Of a stretch of DNA of 64,000 bases, positions 1 to 12,507 are shown piece by piece. Origin of the DNA: Cymbomonas tetramitiformis (taxonomy: Eukaryota; Chlorophyta; Pyramimonadophyceae; Pyramimonadales; Pyramimonadaceae). Location of the stretch: assembly GCA_001247695.2 (NCBI GenBank), contig LGRX02029370.1, positions 1-64,000 on the forward strand, written 5' to 3'. Numbering within the stretch: position 1 is the stretch's first letter; each line of letters starts with the position of its first letter. The notes beneath the pieces were generated by a model that saw only the letters and a program-made list of their open reading frames with translations, had not been told where the DNA came from and did no database searches. Position numbers and translations under genes: made by a program.

Positions 1-175
1 GACTGGACGGCAGGCGGCGTGCGCCGCGCCGAGATTGGACGGCAGGCGTCGTGCGCCGAGAGTGGACGGCAGGCGGCGTGCGCCGAGACTGGACGGCAGG
101 CGGCGTGCGCCGAGACTGGACGGCAGGCGGCGTGCGCCGAGACTGGACGGCAGGCGGCGTGCGCCGAGAATGCGG
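1..175. repeat. 27-bp GC-rich minisatellite, about 6 copies
   Basis: Head-to-tail copies of a 27-bp unit (core GGACGGCAGGCGGCGTGCGC) run from the left edge to about 175. Copies differ by very few bases. All frames stay open through the array because 27 is a multiple of three, so the short ORFs here are not evidence of coding. Confidence 0.9.
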
Positions 176-481
176 ACTTCAAAAAGCGGAGCCAATATAT
201 ACCGCGGAGCAGAAGAGCGCCGAGGCAGAGGTAGCAGCCAGCAGGTGGCAGTCAAGTGGGAGGGACGCTGTCCATCGAGGGCGAGCCAAAGAGATAACGG
301 AACGTGGGCACCCACCGCATCGTTTATTGCCTTGGCATAGGCAGCGTAGCCGGGAGAGCTCACAACTTGCCCACTCGGCCCGACCGTTGCCTTGGCGTAG
401 CGGTGCATTGCCAGCAGAACCACGTTGAACTGCACGTGCCGGCACCCCCGTCAAGCGCCGACCTAGCGCGCTGGAGGCGGT

Positions 482-886
482 CTGTGCAAGTGTGCCGGCG
501 AGTGGCCCGGCATGTTTGTGTGCAGGCGAGTGGCCTGGCATATTTGTGTGCAGGCGAGTGGCCCGGCATATTTGTGTGCAGGCGAGTGGCCCGGGCATAT
601 TTGTGTGCAGAAGGCGAGTGCCCGGCATATTTGTGTGCAGGCTAGTGGCCCGCATATTTGTGCGCCGGCGAGTGGCCCGGCATGTTTGTGTGCAGGTTAG
701 TGGCCCGGCAGTATGGCGAGGGGCCGGGCATATTTGTGTGCAGGCGAGTGGCCCGGCATATTGTGCAGGCGAGTGGCCCGGCATATTTGTGTGCAGGCGA
801 GTGGCCCGGCATATTTGTGTGCAGGCGAGCGGCCCGGCATATTTGTGCGCCGGCGAGCGGCCCGGGCATATCTGTGTGCGGGGGCC
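482..886. repeat. 28-bp minisatellite, about 14 copies
   Basis: Units with core GGCGAGTGGCCCGGCATATT followed by TGTGTGCA are repeated without spacers. Several copies have 1-2 base indels. There are no unique spacers and no cas genes, so this is a simple minisatellite, probably within or downstream of the 3' part of the channel-like gene. Confidence 0.9.
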
Positions 887-1256
887 ACTTCACCCTAATT
901 GAATTGGAATGACTGGAGCAACTATAACCCTCCGATGAAGAGCAGCGCTTCAGCGCTCTGGGCTGCTGCGGCGAAGGGGAGAGTGCTGCTAACACAATGG
1001 ACTCTCCGAGGGAGCCGAGCACTGCACCCAGGTGCGAGTGCAAATGATAGGTCCGGCTCGTGGGACAGCCAGGGAGCATGGCGTGCGGATAGCCAGGCGA
1101 ACCGTCCGACGAGTGGCTAGGGGATGGGCGCACGGGTGGTCCTAAGGGTCGGCGCAAGGGCGGTCAGGAAGTGAGCGTGGCAGTGCGAATCTGCAGGAAG
1201 GCCGTAGCGCATACACCGAGGGAGCGAGCACTCTAGCGGGCGAGAGGGTGCCTGAC

Positions 1257-2836
1257 CTGCACAGTGATGGCAATGGAGCAGTAGGCGATCATCATGATCA
1301 TATCAAAGTAGCTCATTTTGGAAGTGTGTGCCGTCTCCTGCAGTGTACGGACGGCCAGATCTCACCGCTGAGAAGTCCGCAGCTAGAATGATATCCATGG
1401 GATAACCCCAGTTCAACGCCTCCATCTCGAGCGCATCGCCTGCATGCACTGTACGCGCCTGGGCGGTCGTGCCATCGCTATAAGCGAGGGCCTGGCTGCG
1501 GGTGAGAAGGGCAGCGCTCCATATAGATCGGTACATTCACACATGAGGGAGCCTGAACAGACAGCAGAAATAACAGATATCGGAGTGTGTGGCTAACAGC
1601 CGAGAAACTGTCCTTGCATATGCAGGAAGCCATGTTCTTGCTGCCTTGCGAAGAGGCAAGAGGGCCTGCGGGGACCCTCATGACAAGAGGCAAGAGGGCC
1701 TGCGGGAACCTTCATGACAAGAGGCAAGAGGGCCTGCGGGGACCTTCATGACAAGAGGCAAGAGGGCCTGCGGGGACCTTCATGACAAGAGGCAAGAGGG
1801 CCTGCGGGGACCTTCATGACAAGAGGCAAGAGGGCCTGTGGGGACCTTCATGACAAGAGGCAAGAGGGCCTACGGGGACCTTCATGACAAGAGGCAAGAG
1901 GGCCTGCGGGGACCTTCATGACGCTGTTTATGTGGAACAAAATGGTCGGAATGAGCAGTCCAGCCGACACCCAGTACCGGTATGCCAGGTCCTCCACCGG
2001 GCACAGCGTGTAGGAAGTGATCTGCACCAGTAAGATTGCGTATGTCAGTATGAAATGGGTAGAGAGCAGCCTCATGGGGTGAAGTGGGAAGGGGCCCTCT
2101 CCTTGGGGGGGCGCGTGGTCCCTGCAGATAGCTGGCTACGAGTCATTAGTCATTACCACCGCATGACGCAGAATGTACCCTTTTTGCTTTTCGCTTGAGC
2201 GGCAACTGTCCTTGGACTGCCGCCAGCCGCAGCGCCCGGGTTGGAACGCCGCTCTTCCTCGACGAAGTCGCCAGGAACGTGGCACCGGGGCTCTCCTGGG
2301 GGCAAAGGCCTGACAAGGTGCCCATGCCCAGGCCTGTGGCGTGGTCCACTCAGGGGGCGGGGTATTGCACAAACTCTGATCAACATGTTGCAAGACGCGT
2401 GCGACATACCCGGCACCTCTCATCCGCCCTGATTAACCCTAATGGACACGAGTTGAACAACATGAACCGTCACATGCCACATCTTGCACGACTGCGGCAT
2501 AAACCGTCACACGCCGAACCTGTCAGGAGTACAGCATGAACTGTCACATACCACACCCGTCACGACTGCAGCATCAACCGTCACATATGGCACCCGTCAC
2601 GACGGCGATGAACCGTCACACGCCACACCTTGCACGGCTGCAGCATTGCAGCACAGAGCTGCCATCCAAGGGGATGACCCTGTGCACACTGGGGCTCCCA
2701 ATCCCGTGCGCGCGCCCCGTACACTGGAGGACCGGGAAACGTGTGGGTACGGCCAGCCTGCACAGGGATTGGCCACAAGGGGACGCACGGTGATGAACAT
2801 GTTGAAGAAGGGCACCATGAAGTACCGCAGAAACAC
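1257..2836 (-). CDS. Cys-loop ligand-gated ion channel-like, TM1-TM3 exons
   Basis: Three exons in minus-strand order carry the membrane helices of a pentameric channel-like protein. 2789-2836 encodes VFLRYFMVPFFNMFIT (TM1 start), with donor GTGCGT. 1923-2021 encodes ITSYTLCPVEDLAYRYWV and the hydrophobic stretch after it (end of TM1 to TM2; compare the usual aromatic/acid-Asp-Leu-x-x-Arg spacing between TM1 and TM2), with acceptor TGGTGCAG. 1257-1337 is exactly 27 codons and encodes SKMSYFDMIMMIAYCSIAITVQ-type TM3 sequence between acceptor CACTGCAG and donor GTCAGG. No TM4 exon was found to the left, so the 3' end is missing or diverged. The likely upstream exons of the same gene are at 10.55 and 12.5 kb, which would put a large repeat-filled intron at 2.8-9.4 kb or more. 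Family assignment is from pattern only; ligand and ion selectivity cannot be read. Confidence 0.55.
1645..1922. repeat. 34-bp minisatellite abutting the TM2 exon
   Basis: About eight tandem copies of a 34-bp unit (GACAAGAGGCAAGAGGGCCT then GCGGGGACCTTCAT). The array starts almost at the donor side of the TM2 exon (minus strand), so it lies in the intron between the TM2 and TM3 exons. Confidence 0.9.
2463..2645. repeat. Degenerate 35-37-bp tandem repeat, five copies
   Basis: Five successive units share the pattern AACCGTCACA-CC-CACGACTGCAGCAT with 10-20 percent divergence by eye. They lie in the presumed intron between the TM1 and TM2 exons of the channel-like gene. Confidence 0.75.
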
Positions 2837-3429
2837 CTGTGTCATCCCGCCATCCCCATCCTCTAGTGGCACAAACCAAGTAATCGAAAGTGAAGATTGC
2901 GTATGGCGAATGTTCCAAACGCCCAACGTGTGGGGGTGCTCAGCCTCGGGACTTCTTTGACACCCAGCATCCTAGCCCCCCATACTGCCTCAGAAACTCA
3001 ACACGGCCGCACCACACACTCACCCCGGGAATCGAAGGGTCCAACGAACACTTTGGGACATTTATCCGGATTCTGCAGGGCTCTCTGCTGGAGATTGATG
3101 CCCTTCGCCCCCTCTGAGACACCAGAGCGCGGACTGCTACGCCCAGGCGCAGAAACCACTCCGGGAAAGCCGCTAATTTGCACCCTTCGAAATGCTCAGA
3201 GGCCCCCCACCAACCACCAAGCCTCTGTTGCGAGCTGTCGCCGCCCCTGCCATCGGCCGAAGAGCCCCCAAGCGTGCCCACCCGCGTCCGGAGGTCACTT
3301 TGTAAGGGACTGGGAATGGTGATCTGCGCCTGTTCTTCGCGGATGTGATCGACTGCCATCCAACCGTGCCCCCCTTGCCGCCCTAAACACCCGCCGCACA
3401 ATGCCGAGATCCCGGTACTGAGTGCTCTT

Positions 3430-3750
3430 TGGTTCGCCAGGGCTGCTGTGCCCTGTGCACCGAATCTGCGGCGCTCTACCATTCCGTGTGGTATCCACCC
3501 GCAGTGTCGTCTCTGCACTGCGATTATCACGGCATCACGAAGAGGCGTCAGAGAGCGGAGGCCCGATTTGGGTGGAAGTGGTCAGATGGGGACTATGTCT
3601 GGCTGAGGTCAGCAGAGGGGACGCAACCAGGGGACCCTCTTGACCCCCTTTACATGGCTGCTGCGATCCAGTCAGTACTTCCGGCCACTTTAGATGCACT
3701 CGGGCGTCGCCTACCTCGACGAGATCCACATCGCGGGTCACCCCTAGCGC
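3430..3750 (+). pseudogene. Non-LTR reverse transcriptase remnant
   Basis: A short plus-strand stretch shows two neighbouring reverse-transcriptase signatures in different frames. EGTQPGDPLDPLYMAAAIQS near 3611-3675 fits the conserved G-x-x-Q-G-D-P-L block of LINE-type RTs. YLDEIHIAG near 3709-3735 sits where the catalytic Y-x-D-D motif belongs, here Y-L-D-E, so the second aspartate is replaced. The frame change between the blocks, the altered catalytic residue and the small size indicate a decayed fragment. It lies in the presumed large intron of the minus-strand channel-like gene. No endonuclease or poly(A) end was recognised. Confidence 0.6.
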
Positions 3751-4149
3751 ATGAAGGGAGCTTCTGACACCATTCTTCACAAATGGATTTGGGCTTCCTT
3801 GGTGACGGATCTCAGACGACAGAGAAAGGACTCTGCATCAGAGGCGGCTGCCGTCGTGCCCTCCCGGCAGGACCACGCCATTTCATCGTTTATAGTTGCC
3901 CGATTCTCATCAACCGCAACCGCTGGAAGTACTCGCCACGGGCACCCTAATTCCGCCATTGGGGTTCCAGCTCGCCCAGACTCCCTTACACATCCGAGAG
4001 TCCAGGAGGCGCCCGCTCCAGGAATCTTGTCACAGGTCTGCCTTGTTCCTCGACGCTTACCGTATCCACAGGGGGGGTGATGACCTGGCTTCGGGCCATG
4101 AGAATCGCGGACGGCTGTTACTGCTGGAGATAGTGTCGGGCGGAGTAAG

Positions 4150-4560
4150 GGTGGGGAGCTGGTGGGGGGTGTTGACACATGGGGCTCCTCAGAGCCTGGG
4201 AGTCTATCCCGACAATCACGGCCACTTGCGACTTGTAGCGCGGCAACATGCAAACATCCCATTGGCTTGCGCTCGCCCCTCACAGCGAGGATGCTGGCCG
4301 AGCTGGTGCCAGCAGGGATGAAGCGTTGTCGGGGAGAGACAGCCGGCTGGTCAACCATTGGCCGCCAGGGGGGCTTGGGACCAGGCATCTATGTTGGAGA
4401 CGGGACCCGGGCGGAGACAGTACAGAACCGCAGGCACACTGCAGATCCAGGGCGCACAACTCAGAAGCTCCCGATTACCCCAATAAATGTCCCAGAGTGT
4501 ATGCCGAATCCTTCCATCCCGGGTGCATAGTGCACCTGACTTTGTTTCCTGCGGCAGTGC
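4150..4560 (+). repeat. Diverged copy of the 5.6-8.9 kb repeat family
   Basis: Sequence here aligns by eye with 5960-6210 and 6785-6850 (shared runs around GGGGCTCCTCAGAGC, the CTGGTCAACCATTGGCCGCC segment and the GTCCCAGAGTGTATGCCGAATCCTTC segment). The last block also occurs inverted near 3010-3080. This is an older member of the duplicated family. No intact ORF is evident. Confidence 0.6.
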
Positions 4561-5595
4561 AGTAGCATGGGTAATGCGTAATGGCTGTCCAAGGATGAGT
4601 ACGCATGTATATACGTGTAGACATATACACGCACGGTTGTATGCATATATGCTACCATGCGGTGGTATGCATACAAAGCATATAATAACACACGCTGAAT
4701 TTGTGTTGAACGTGGGGAGTGCCATCTAGCAGTGATGTCCCATCCACTTTGCCCCGCGAACTGACATATCCCCTTCACACAGTTCCTCCACTCAAAACAT
4801 GGCGCCGCCTCCAATGCCTTTGGAGCTGTCTGTATGAAACGCTCAGCGCAAAGCGGCATGACATGTGACTACTGGTTTTGGGACCTCCTACTGGATGTCA
4901 CGCTGGGCTACGGATGCACCCAGAAGCACCTTGAGCACATCGTAGTGATTGTATACACGGAAGTGGAGCTGGTGTCGCTCAGTGGCACCCTCCGGTTTTC
5001 CCTGCCACTCACCCCATCACCCCCCGCCCCCGCCCCCCATCACCGCCACCAGCACCAGCACCAGACACATGCTTTATTTCTTGTTCAAGGTGATGTGCAG
5101 GCGGCTGCAAACTTTGCATCACGCCGCTGCGGATGGCCCAGCATGAGTGCTTCCAGGATGACGCCAGATGAGAAACTGTACTGAAACAGAAAGGCTCGTC
5201 AAGTGGACCCTGCCACGAGAGAGGAAGGCGGGAGGATGTGGCAGCAGTCAAGGCAGGAGCAAGCTTACTTTACACAGCTAACCGGTTACTTCATTGAAAA
5301 CAAATGACATGGCGTGTTTCAGGATGCTTACGTCTGCACATGATGAACGTCTCCTGGTTTGCCATACGTCAACCTGACTTTGTGAGGCGGAGTAGAGCAA
5401 CATGCTATCCGTCCCTTCGGGTGTAGAGCAGCTCAATGGAGAGGGCGGCGCGGGACGTACATATTTCAACCAGTTTTGGCATTCCAGCTCGGGCGACAGA
5501 GACTTGTCCATCAGAACTTCACATGCGGGCTCCTGCGTGTATACATGCTATAGGGTAAATGAGTATCACGAGCACACAAACAAACACACACACAT

Positions 5596-6904
5596 CTTTT
5601 GGAGAGCATGGAGGAAGTGCGGCGGGAGGTGGAGCATCTGGGCACTGTGGGGGGGGCACCGCCGAGGCGCGATCTGGAGGGGCGCGGGCAGGCATAGGCG
5701 GGCTCAGCCAGGCGGCGTCAAGTGTCGAGGGTATCTTGAATGAGTGGGATGACCTTTTGTCGCCGGGCCCGGAGAGTGGGGTCTGGACTCAGGAGCAGAG
5801 TGGGGCCTCGCCGGAGCAAGCAATGGCCTTGGCTGAGGGAGGGGTGGCCACCTTGATGGGGGCGAGCAGGCGGGTGGCCGGCCTTCTTGGGGGGGGTTGA
5901 TGGCATGGGGGGAACTGATGAGGATGACGGGGGAGATGTGGGGAGGTCCGCGGGTGGAGTTGACACACGCCGGGCCCCTCAGAGCCCGGGGGCCCATCCC
6001 GGCAGTGATGACCACTTACAACAGGTTGCACGGAAGCATACAGCATCTGATCAGCTTCCGTGCCCACCGGGCGAGGTTGCTGGCCGTGCCGGAATTAACA
6101 GTGAGCAGCTGTTGGGAAGGCGACGACCGGGTGGTGAACTATCGGCCACCAGGAGGGCTTAGGACACGCAGGCAACTGTGGGGATGGGACCCCAAGTAGG
6201 AACAGTGCGGCGTGACAATTACAGCGCAAGTGTGGAGCGCATTGCTCAAGTTCGCGGCCACCTCGCAAGGCAATCAGCGCAAGGGCTCCAGTCACGGGGA
6301 GTTGGTGCTGGGGGTAGAGGGCTACAAGCGCAAGTCGGTGGCGGATGCGCAAGTTTGGATGAGGGCAACCCAGTTTATCATTCTCAGCCCCTTGGGACAG
6401 CGCTTGGGCATTCTGGCCGTGGCGTGGGTGGGCAAGCTCTCTTGAGACCAGGCTGTAGGCGGCAGCGGGGTGATGTGGGGTGTGGGCTTGGTGGTGGAGG
6501 GGTGGCTCGATTGGCGGAGGTGAGCCGGCTCCAGAGACACAGCAGCAGTGCGCCGGCAGGACAGCCGCAGAGGGGCTCAGGTGGCCCAGTGAGGCTCAGG
6601 GAGCTGAGGGGTGGTCTTGCGCGTGGGCTTGGTGGTGGAGATATGGCTCGCGCAGCTCGGGGGGCAGGGATGAACCGGCTTCAGGCACAAGGCGGCAGTG
6701 CGCTGGCGGTGCAGATGCAGAGGGGCTCGGGTGGCTCAGCGAGGCTTAGGGGGTCCCATTCTTCATTAGTGAGCCCCGGAGAATCCGGATGAGTGTCCCG
6801 AAGTGTGTGCTGAATCCTTTGATCCCCGGCGTGGGTACATAGTGCAGTCTCCTGTGGCTACGGGGTGCCAAAGGATTTGCAAAGATGAGCACACGCACAC
6901 ACAG
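5596..6904 (+). repeat. Large tandem duplication, first copy
   Basis: About 1.3 kb starting at CTTTTGGAGAGCATGGAGGA matches 7601-8915 at an offset of about 2.0 kb with only scattered substitutions and one- or two-base indels. Its 3' part (6676-6903) is also repeated at 6905-7130. The DNA is G-rich and several frames are open on both strands. The tail includes ATCCTTTGATCCCCGGCGTG and a CACACA run, which recurs at least four times in the window and looks like an element end. Origin unknown; it may derive from the non-LTR element seen at 3.4 kb. Confidence 0.75.
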
Positions 6905-7600
6905 TGCCGGCTTCAGGCACAAGGCGGCAGTGCGCTGGCGGTGCAGATGCAGAGGGGCTCGGGTGGCTCAGCGAGGCTTAGGGGGTCCCATTCTTCACTG
7001 GTGAGCTCCGGAGAATCCGGATGAGTGTCCCGAAGTGTGTGCTGAATCCTTTGATCCCCGGCGTGGGTACATAGTGCAGTCTTCTGTGGCTACGGGGTGC
7101 CAAAGGAGTCGCAAGGATAAGCATACACACACACTCTGGGAGCGGCGGTACATGGAGGCGAACGCGGAAGGGGAAGAGCAGGTGGATGGCAATGGGGACA
7201 AGGACGAGGACGAGGACAAAGAAGCGGCACGTGGCGGGGCTGTGGGCTGGAAGGAGAAGTGGGTCCGGCTGCTTTCTTTCGCGCTTGCACGGGGGGTTGC
7301 AGGGCTGATCATCAGGCGGGCTGTAGGGCGATGTCCGGCCGGAAGTAGGTGGCGTTGGGCTGGCGGAGGGCGTGTGGGAGGAGGCATGGGCCCGGACCTG
7401 GATCGGGGGGAGGCGGACCGACGGGAAGGGGCGGAGAGGTTGGCACTGATGGACAGAGCGTGGGAGGACGCGTTCGAGGAGACAGACTATACCACGCAGG
7501 ATGGGTCTGGCGGTGGGATGCAGGAATCTGAGGGAACGCAGCGTGAGCGGTCTGGGCAGGCTCCCGGTGAGGCAGGCGAGGCAGGCGCGATGGCATCGAG

Positions 7601-8915
7601 GCTTTTGGAGAGCATGGAGGACGTGCGGCGGGAGGTGGAGCATCTGGGCACTGTGGAGGGTCAAGGAGGGGGCACCGCCGAGGCGCGATCTGGAGGGGCA
7701 CGGGCAGGCATAGGCGGGCTTAGTCAGGCGGCGTCAAGTGTCGAGGATATCTTGAATGAGTGGAATGACCTTTTGTCGCCGGGCCCGGGGAGTGGGATTT
7801 GGACTCAGGAGCAGAGTGGGGCCTCGCCGGAGCAAGCAATGGCCTTGGCTGAGGGAGGGGTGGCCACCTTGATGGGGGCGAGCAGGCGGGTGGCCGGACT
7901 TCTTGGGGGGGTTGATGGCATGGGGGGAACTGATGAGGATGACGGGGGAGATGTGGGGAGGTCCGCGGGTGGAGTTGACACACGCCGGGCCCCTCAGAGC
8001 CCGGGGGCCCATCCCGGCAGTGATGACCACTTACAACAGGTTGCACGGCAGCATACGGCATGTCATCAGCTTCCGTGCCCATCGGGCGAGGTTGCTGGCC
8101 GTGCCGGAACTAACAGTGAGCAGCTGTCGGGAAGGCGACGACCGGGTGGTGAACTATCGGCCACCGGGAGGGCTCGGGACACGCAGGCAACTGTGGGGAT
8201 GGGACCCCAAGTAGGAACAGTGCGGCGTGACAGTTACAGCGCAAGTGTGGAGCGCATTGCTCAAGTTCGCGGCCACCTCGCAAGGCAATCCGTGCAAGCG
8301 CTTCAGTCACGGGGAGTTGGTGCTGGGGGTAGAGGGCTACAGGCGCAAGTCGGTGGTATATGCGCAAGTTTGGATGAGGGCAACCCAGTTTATCATTCTC
8401 AGCCCCTTGGGACAGCGCTTGGGCATTCTGGCCGTGGCGTGGGTGGGCAAGCTCTCTTGAGACCAGGCTGTAGGGGGCAGCGGGGTGATGTGGGATGTGG
8501 GCTTGGTGGTGGAGGAGTGGCTCGATTGGCGGAGATGAGCCGGCTCCAGAGACACAGCAACAGTGCGCCGGCAGGACAGCCGTAGAGGGGCTCAGGTGGC
8601 CCAGTGAGGCTCAGGGAGCAGAGGGGTGGTCTTGCGCGTGGGCTTGGTGGTGGAGATATGGCTCGCGCAGCTCGGGGGGCAGGGATGAACCGGCCTCAGG
8701 CACAAGGCGGCAGTGCGCTGGCGATGCAGATGCAGAGGGGCTCGGGTGGCTCAGCGAGGCTTAGGGGGTCCCATTCTTCACTAGTGAGCTCTGGAGAATC
8801 CGGATGAGTGTCCCGAAGTGTGTGCTGAATCCTTTGATCCCCGGCGTGGGTACATAGTGCAGTCTCCTGTGGTCACGGGGTGCCAAAGAAGTCGCAAGGA
8901 TAAGCATACACACAT
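7601..8915 (+). repeat. Large tandem duplication, second copy
   Basis: Second copy of the 5596-6904 sequence. A long plus-strand frame, 7035-8585, spans most of it. The predicted product is Gly/Ala/Arg-rich with no recognisable domain, and other frames are open as well, so I do not call a gene. A shorter third copy of the tail lies at about 8960-9340. Confidence 0.75.
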
Positions 8916-9433
8916 ACATGTGTGCTAAAGGAGTCGGTCCAAGGATAAGCACACCCACATAGATCCCGAATGTGGGCTGTGTGGTGAAGAGATGGCTCGA
9001 GTGGCGGAGGTGAGCCGGCTTGAGAGACACAGCAGCAGTGCGCCGGCAGGGCAGCCGCAGAGGGGCTCAGGGGGCAGAGGGGTGGTCCTGCGCATAGGCT
9101 TGGTGTTGGAGATGTGGCTCGCGCAGCTCGGGGGGCAACGATGAACCGGCTTCGGGCACACGGCAGCAGCGCGCCAGCGGTGCAGGTGAAGAGGGACTCA
9201 GGTGGCCCAGTGAGGCTTAGGGGGTCTCATTCTTCACTAGTGAGCTCCGGAGAATCCGGATAAGTGTCCCGAAGTGCGTGCTGAATCCTTTGATCCCCGG
9301 CGTGGGTACATAGTGCAGCCGGTCTTCTGCGGCTACAGTGTGCCAAAGGAGTTGGTCCAAGGATAGGCACACATGCATATATAAACATACATCGGGAGCT
9401 CAAATCAATCGAACTTGAGCGGGATCAAAAAGC

Positions 9434-9556
9434 ATCAACCAGCCTCGTTTCGCAGCTTTTTCATAATATCATCACGTGCGGCGCAGCTGTCAAAGCGGTT
9501 AACATGCAGCAGTGCTTCACTGCGGATCGAGCAATCCACGTCAGCAAGGACACCGT
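9434..9556 (-). CDS. Possible C-terminal exon, unknown gene
   Basis: On the minus strand a 41-codon stretch with a soluble, mixed composition (DGVLADVDCSIRSEALLHVN and then a basic helix) ends in TGA at 9434-9436. It is preceded by a usable acceptor (GACGAATCAG). It lies between the channel-like exons at 10.55 kb and 2.8 kb. Its stop codon argues that it is not an internal exon of that gene unless the channel gene is really two genes. The composition is protein-like, but no family was recognised. Confidence 0.3.
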
Positions 9557-10548
9557 CTGATTCGTCAACTTGCTCACCGTGCCGTTGATACAATCAGCTA
9601 TTGGTGGGTAGCACTTAGATACACGGTGGATGTTCCAGGTCATCTTCTCCGCCGTCGCTTTAATCTGGCTGTTCACTTCCACTCCGCCCCACACTCCAGT
9701 GCCAACTGTATCATCTGCCGACACGTGCTCACCCTACAAAATCCCTGACATCGCCTTTGTTGAGGTTTATTTGACGACATCACGACCAGATGGCGAGAGG
9801 CGTAGAGATGCAGAGTTACTCAAGACTCTTGCAGAGGTGGCTCACAACTCTTATTGTGGCGGGTAGTATGAAGCACGGCCTCGTATGCCACTAGCGAGGA
9901 TTAGAAGAGATATGGGTAGTTTCACACACGCTTGCTCTGATGAAGAATACACGCGGAAGAGGAATTGGGGGGCAGGCGAGGCCAAATGAGACCTGGAGAG
10001 GCCACTTATTGTGTGCAAGAGGCAGTAGTTCGCCCCCTTGCCGTCGCTGCACAACACGCTCCTCAGTCAATCCCCGCAATCCAAATCAGATGCCACGTCA
10101 CTAGGCATGCCTGGATCGAATGATGGTGTTCGAGGCCTTCCCTGCGGCGGCTCGGCCCGAGAGCACGCTGTGGAAATTGAGCAGTTCCACCTACGCATGC
10201 CCCAGGATCATCTGCCATACAAAATCCAGGCTCCAAGATGTGCTTCATGCTCGGCTCCGTCCTGTGCTCCATGTGGGGCTCCATGGTGGGGTCTATGGTG
10301 GGCTTATGTAGGTAGGAACCTCTTTTAAAAGTTCCTGATCCGAGAGTAGAGCCGCTTCTCTCAGAAGCGCTGCAAAATCCGGTAATCTGAGCCGAGCCAC
10401 GTGCGAGCCTGCACAGAGATGGAGCGCATGCAGCTGGGCAAAGCACGCTGATTGGCCAATTGAATGGTGCATCTCCGATTATTCAGAATGATCAAATGCC
10501 CTTGACCGCCCAATGCGATCCAACGTGGCTGAATGGGGGACCGCTCAC

Positions 10549-10611
10549 CTCTCATCCTCCAGGATGATTTCAAACTTTTGGACATCAAAAGGGAAGTTTG
10601 CAACGTCCACC
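10549..10611 (-). CDS. Channel-like gene, FPFD (Cys-loop region) exon
   Basis: A 63-bp exon between acceptor TTTGTGTGAGCAG and donor GTGAGC encodes VDVANFPFDVQKFEIILED. The N-F-P-F-D core followed by alternating hydrophobic residues is the hallmark of the beta-strand around the Cys-loop in pentameric ligand-gated channels. The flanking loop cysteines are not visible in this short exon. It fits between the N-terminal exon (12.5-13.0 kb) and the TM exons (2.8-1.3 kb) on the same strand. Neighbouring exons in 9.6-12.4 kb could not be fixed by eye. Confidence 0.55.
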
Positions 10612-12507
10612 CTGCTCACACAAACACAACGCACATGCGGTGACGGGAGAACAAACAACACCCGAGAGATATGGCATCATTGCATTGCGCCTCCACAGTG
10701 GATTGCCTGGACGCTGCTTGCAGTCATATGTGCGGAGAAGCAGATGCGCCCGAGGGGTCTCAATTAATTGCAGACTTGTTTAGGTACCGTGTGCTTGCTT
10801 TGGATGTTGTCCAATCACAAATGACAAACCCAACTTCGATGATGTGGGTTTATCAGTAGCGCTCGGATTGGACTATACAGTGGGGATGTCTGCAGCACCT
10901 GGAAGATTATACATATATTCATTTATCTATCTATGTATCAGTCTTTCCAGTGGCAAAGAGCGGAAGCATATCGTGAATTCGCCCGCAGGCCACCCCACGG
11001 AGTAGGTGTATGCCCTGCAAACTGCATGCGTGTGTCCTAAATCATGGGAATATCCGAATACAAAAACCTGGAACATCCATACAAACATGCTCGGCCCTCT
11101 TGACAATTTCTCGGCTCACGACAATAAAGGGGCACTTCTAAAAGGCATCACATACTTGTAAGTGAAAGTGCCCTGAACTCGCCAGCAGGCGACCCCCATT
11201 GCCTGCAAAAAACCCACGGGGGCCGACACCCCTCAGTACCCTGTCCTCATATGGCCAAGGCCCCTTCTGACCCTCCCCCTTACCGCCCTGCACCCATGTT
11301 CCCATTGCCCCTTCCAGGCCTCCCCCTCTGCACCCTGCACTCAAGTTGCCACCGCGCATTCCAACCTTACTCCTCAGCACCGTGCCCCCATGTGCCCATC
11401 ATCCCTTCCGACCCTACCCCTCAACACCCTCCAACTGTGTTCCCACCGCCCGTTCTGACCCTACCTCTTGGTACCTCTTAGTACACTGCCCGCATGTGCC
11501 CATCGCCCTGTCTAACCCTACCCCTCAACAACCTGCCCCCATGAGGCCAACAACTCTTCCAACGCTACCCCTCAGTACTCTGCCCCCATGTTGCTATCGC
11601 CCTTTCAACCCCTATTCCTCAGCACCCTGCCCCCATATACTCTCGGTGTTACATTTGCAGCCAAACTCACTGGGCGACGGGCCCAAGGCTTTGCTCGGCA
11701 ATGTGAGGAAACTACAACAAGTGACGTGCCAGGCAGTGGCTGACAATAACAGCGAGCATCAGGGCGGTTGGGAGAGTACTGGCTGGAGGTTGCCGGCCTG
11801 CGTCGCGCCTGCAGCACGCACCACAAGGACTCCCGCGTCAGCAGGAAGAACACCGAACGAGGAGTTATGTACACAAGCAACACAAAGAGAGAGGGAGAGC
11901 GCACTTGCAGAATCAGAACGGAGCATTCCCCCACACACTGCAGCGAGATGCGGTACCTTTAGGACAGTCTTCGAAGGAGGGAGTGGAATGGGTGTTGGCG
12001 AGGAAGGCTCGATTCGGGCCAGTAGAGTATGGTGGCGGTGGCGGAGCAGAGCCGTTGTGCAGATGGCTATGCACGGACCACCTGCAGGCCAACCAACGCG
12101 GCGCTGGGTCACGCACAGAGAGTTCAGTATTCACGGAGCATGTGATAGGTTTTGTCGTGTTAGCGTGCGTTTAGGTTCTGGCCAGGGATAGAGAGCTACA
12201 GTTAAGGAGGAGGACGAGGAGGACGAAGAGGTTACCAGTCTTCGGTTTTCGATTGCAGAGTGTCTGCGGCACAGGCGCCACCCGGAAGAATGGCACGTTC
12301 TCTTAAGAGCGGCAGGCCGCTCTTCAAGATGCCGAAGCTCTGAGCCAAGAGGTAAACAAACGAAAGGACGTTTATCTTCGTTCAAACCTTTGGAATCTCC
12401 AAAGAAGAATGGTGCAAGAATATTAAGGTGCCACGTGTACAAATCAAAATAGAAGGCAGCTTCTCAACGTGTGCCACGGTTAACAGCGACACAGACTCAG
12501 CACGCAC

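Noticed and set aside
482..886. Regular 28-bp repeats that could be taken for a CRISPR array
   Set aside because: Units are directly contiguous with no unique spacers, and the locus is eukaryotic with introns.
7035..8585. 516-codon plus-strand ORF
   Set aside because: Lies in duplicated G-rich DNA where several frames on both strands are open; composition is Gly/Ala/Arg-rich with no domain.
11140..12190. Overlapping ORFs with Pro/Leu/Ser repeats (CCTACCCCTCA-type DNA)
   Set aside because: Low-complexity CT-rich DNA; probably intronic in the channel-like gene.
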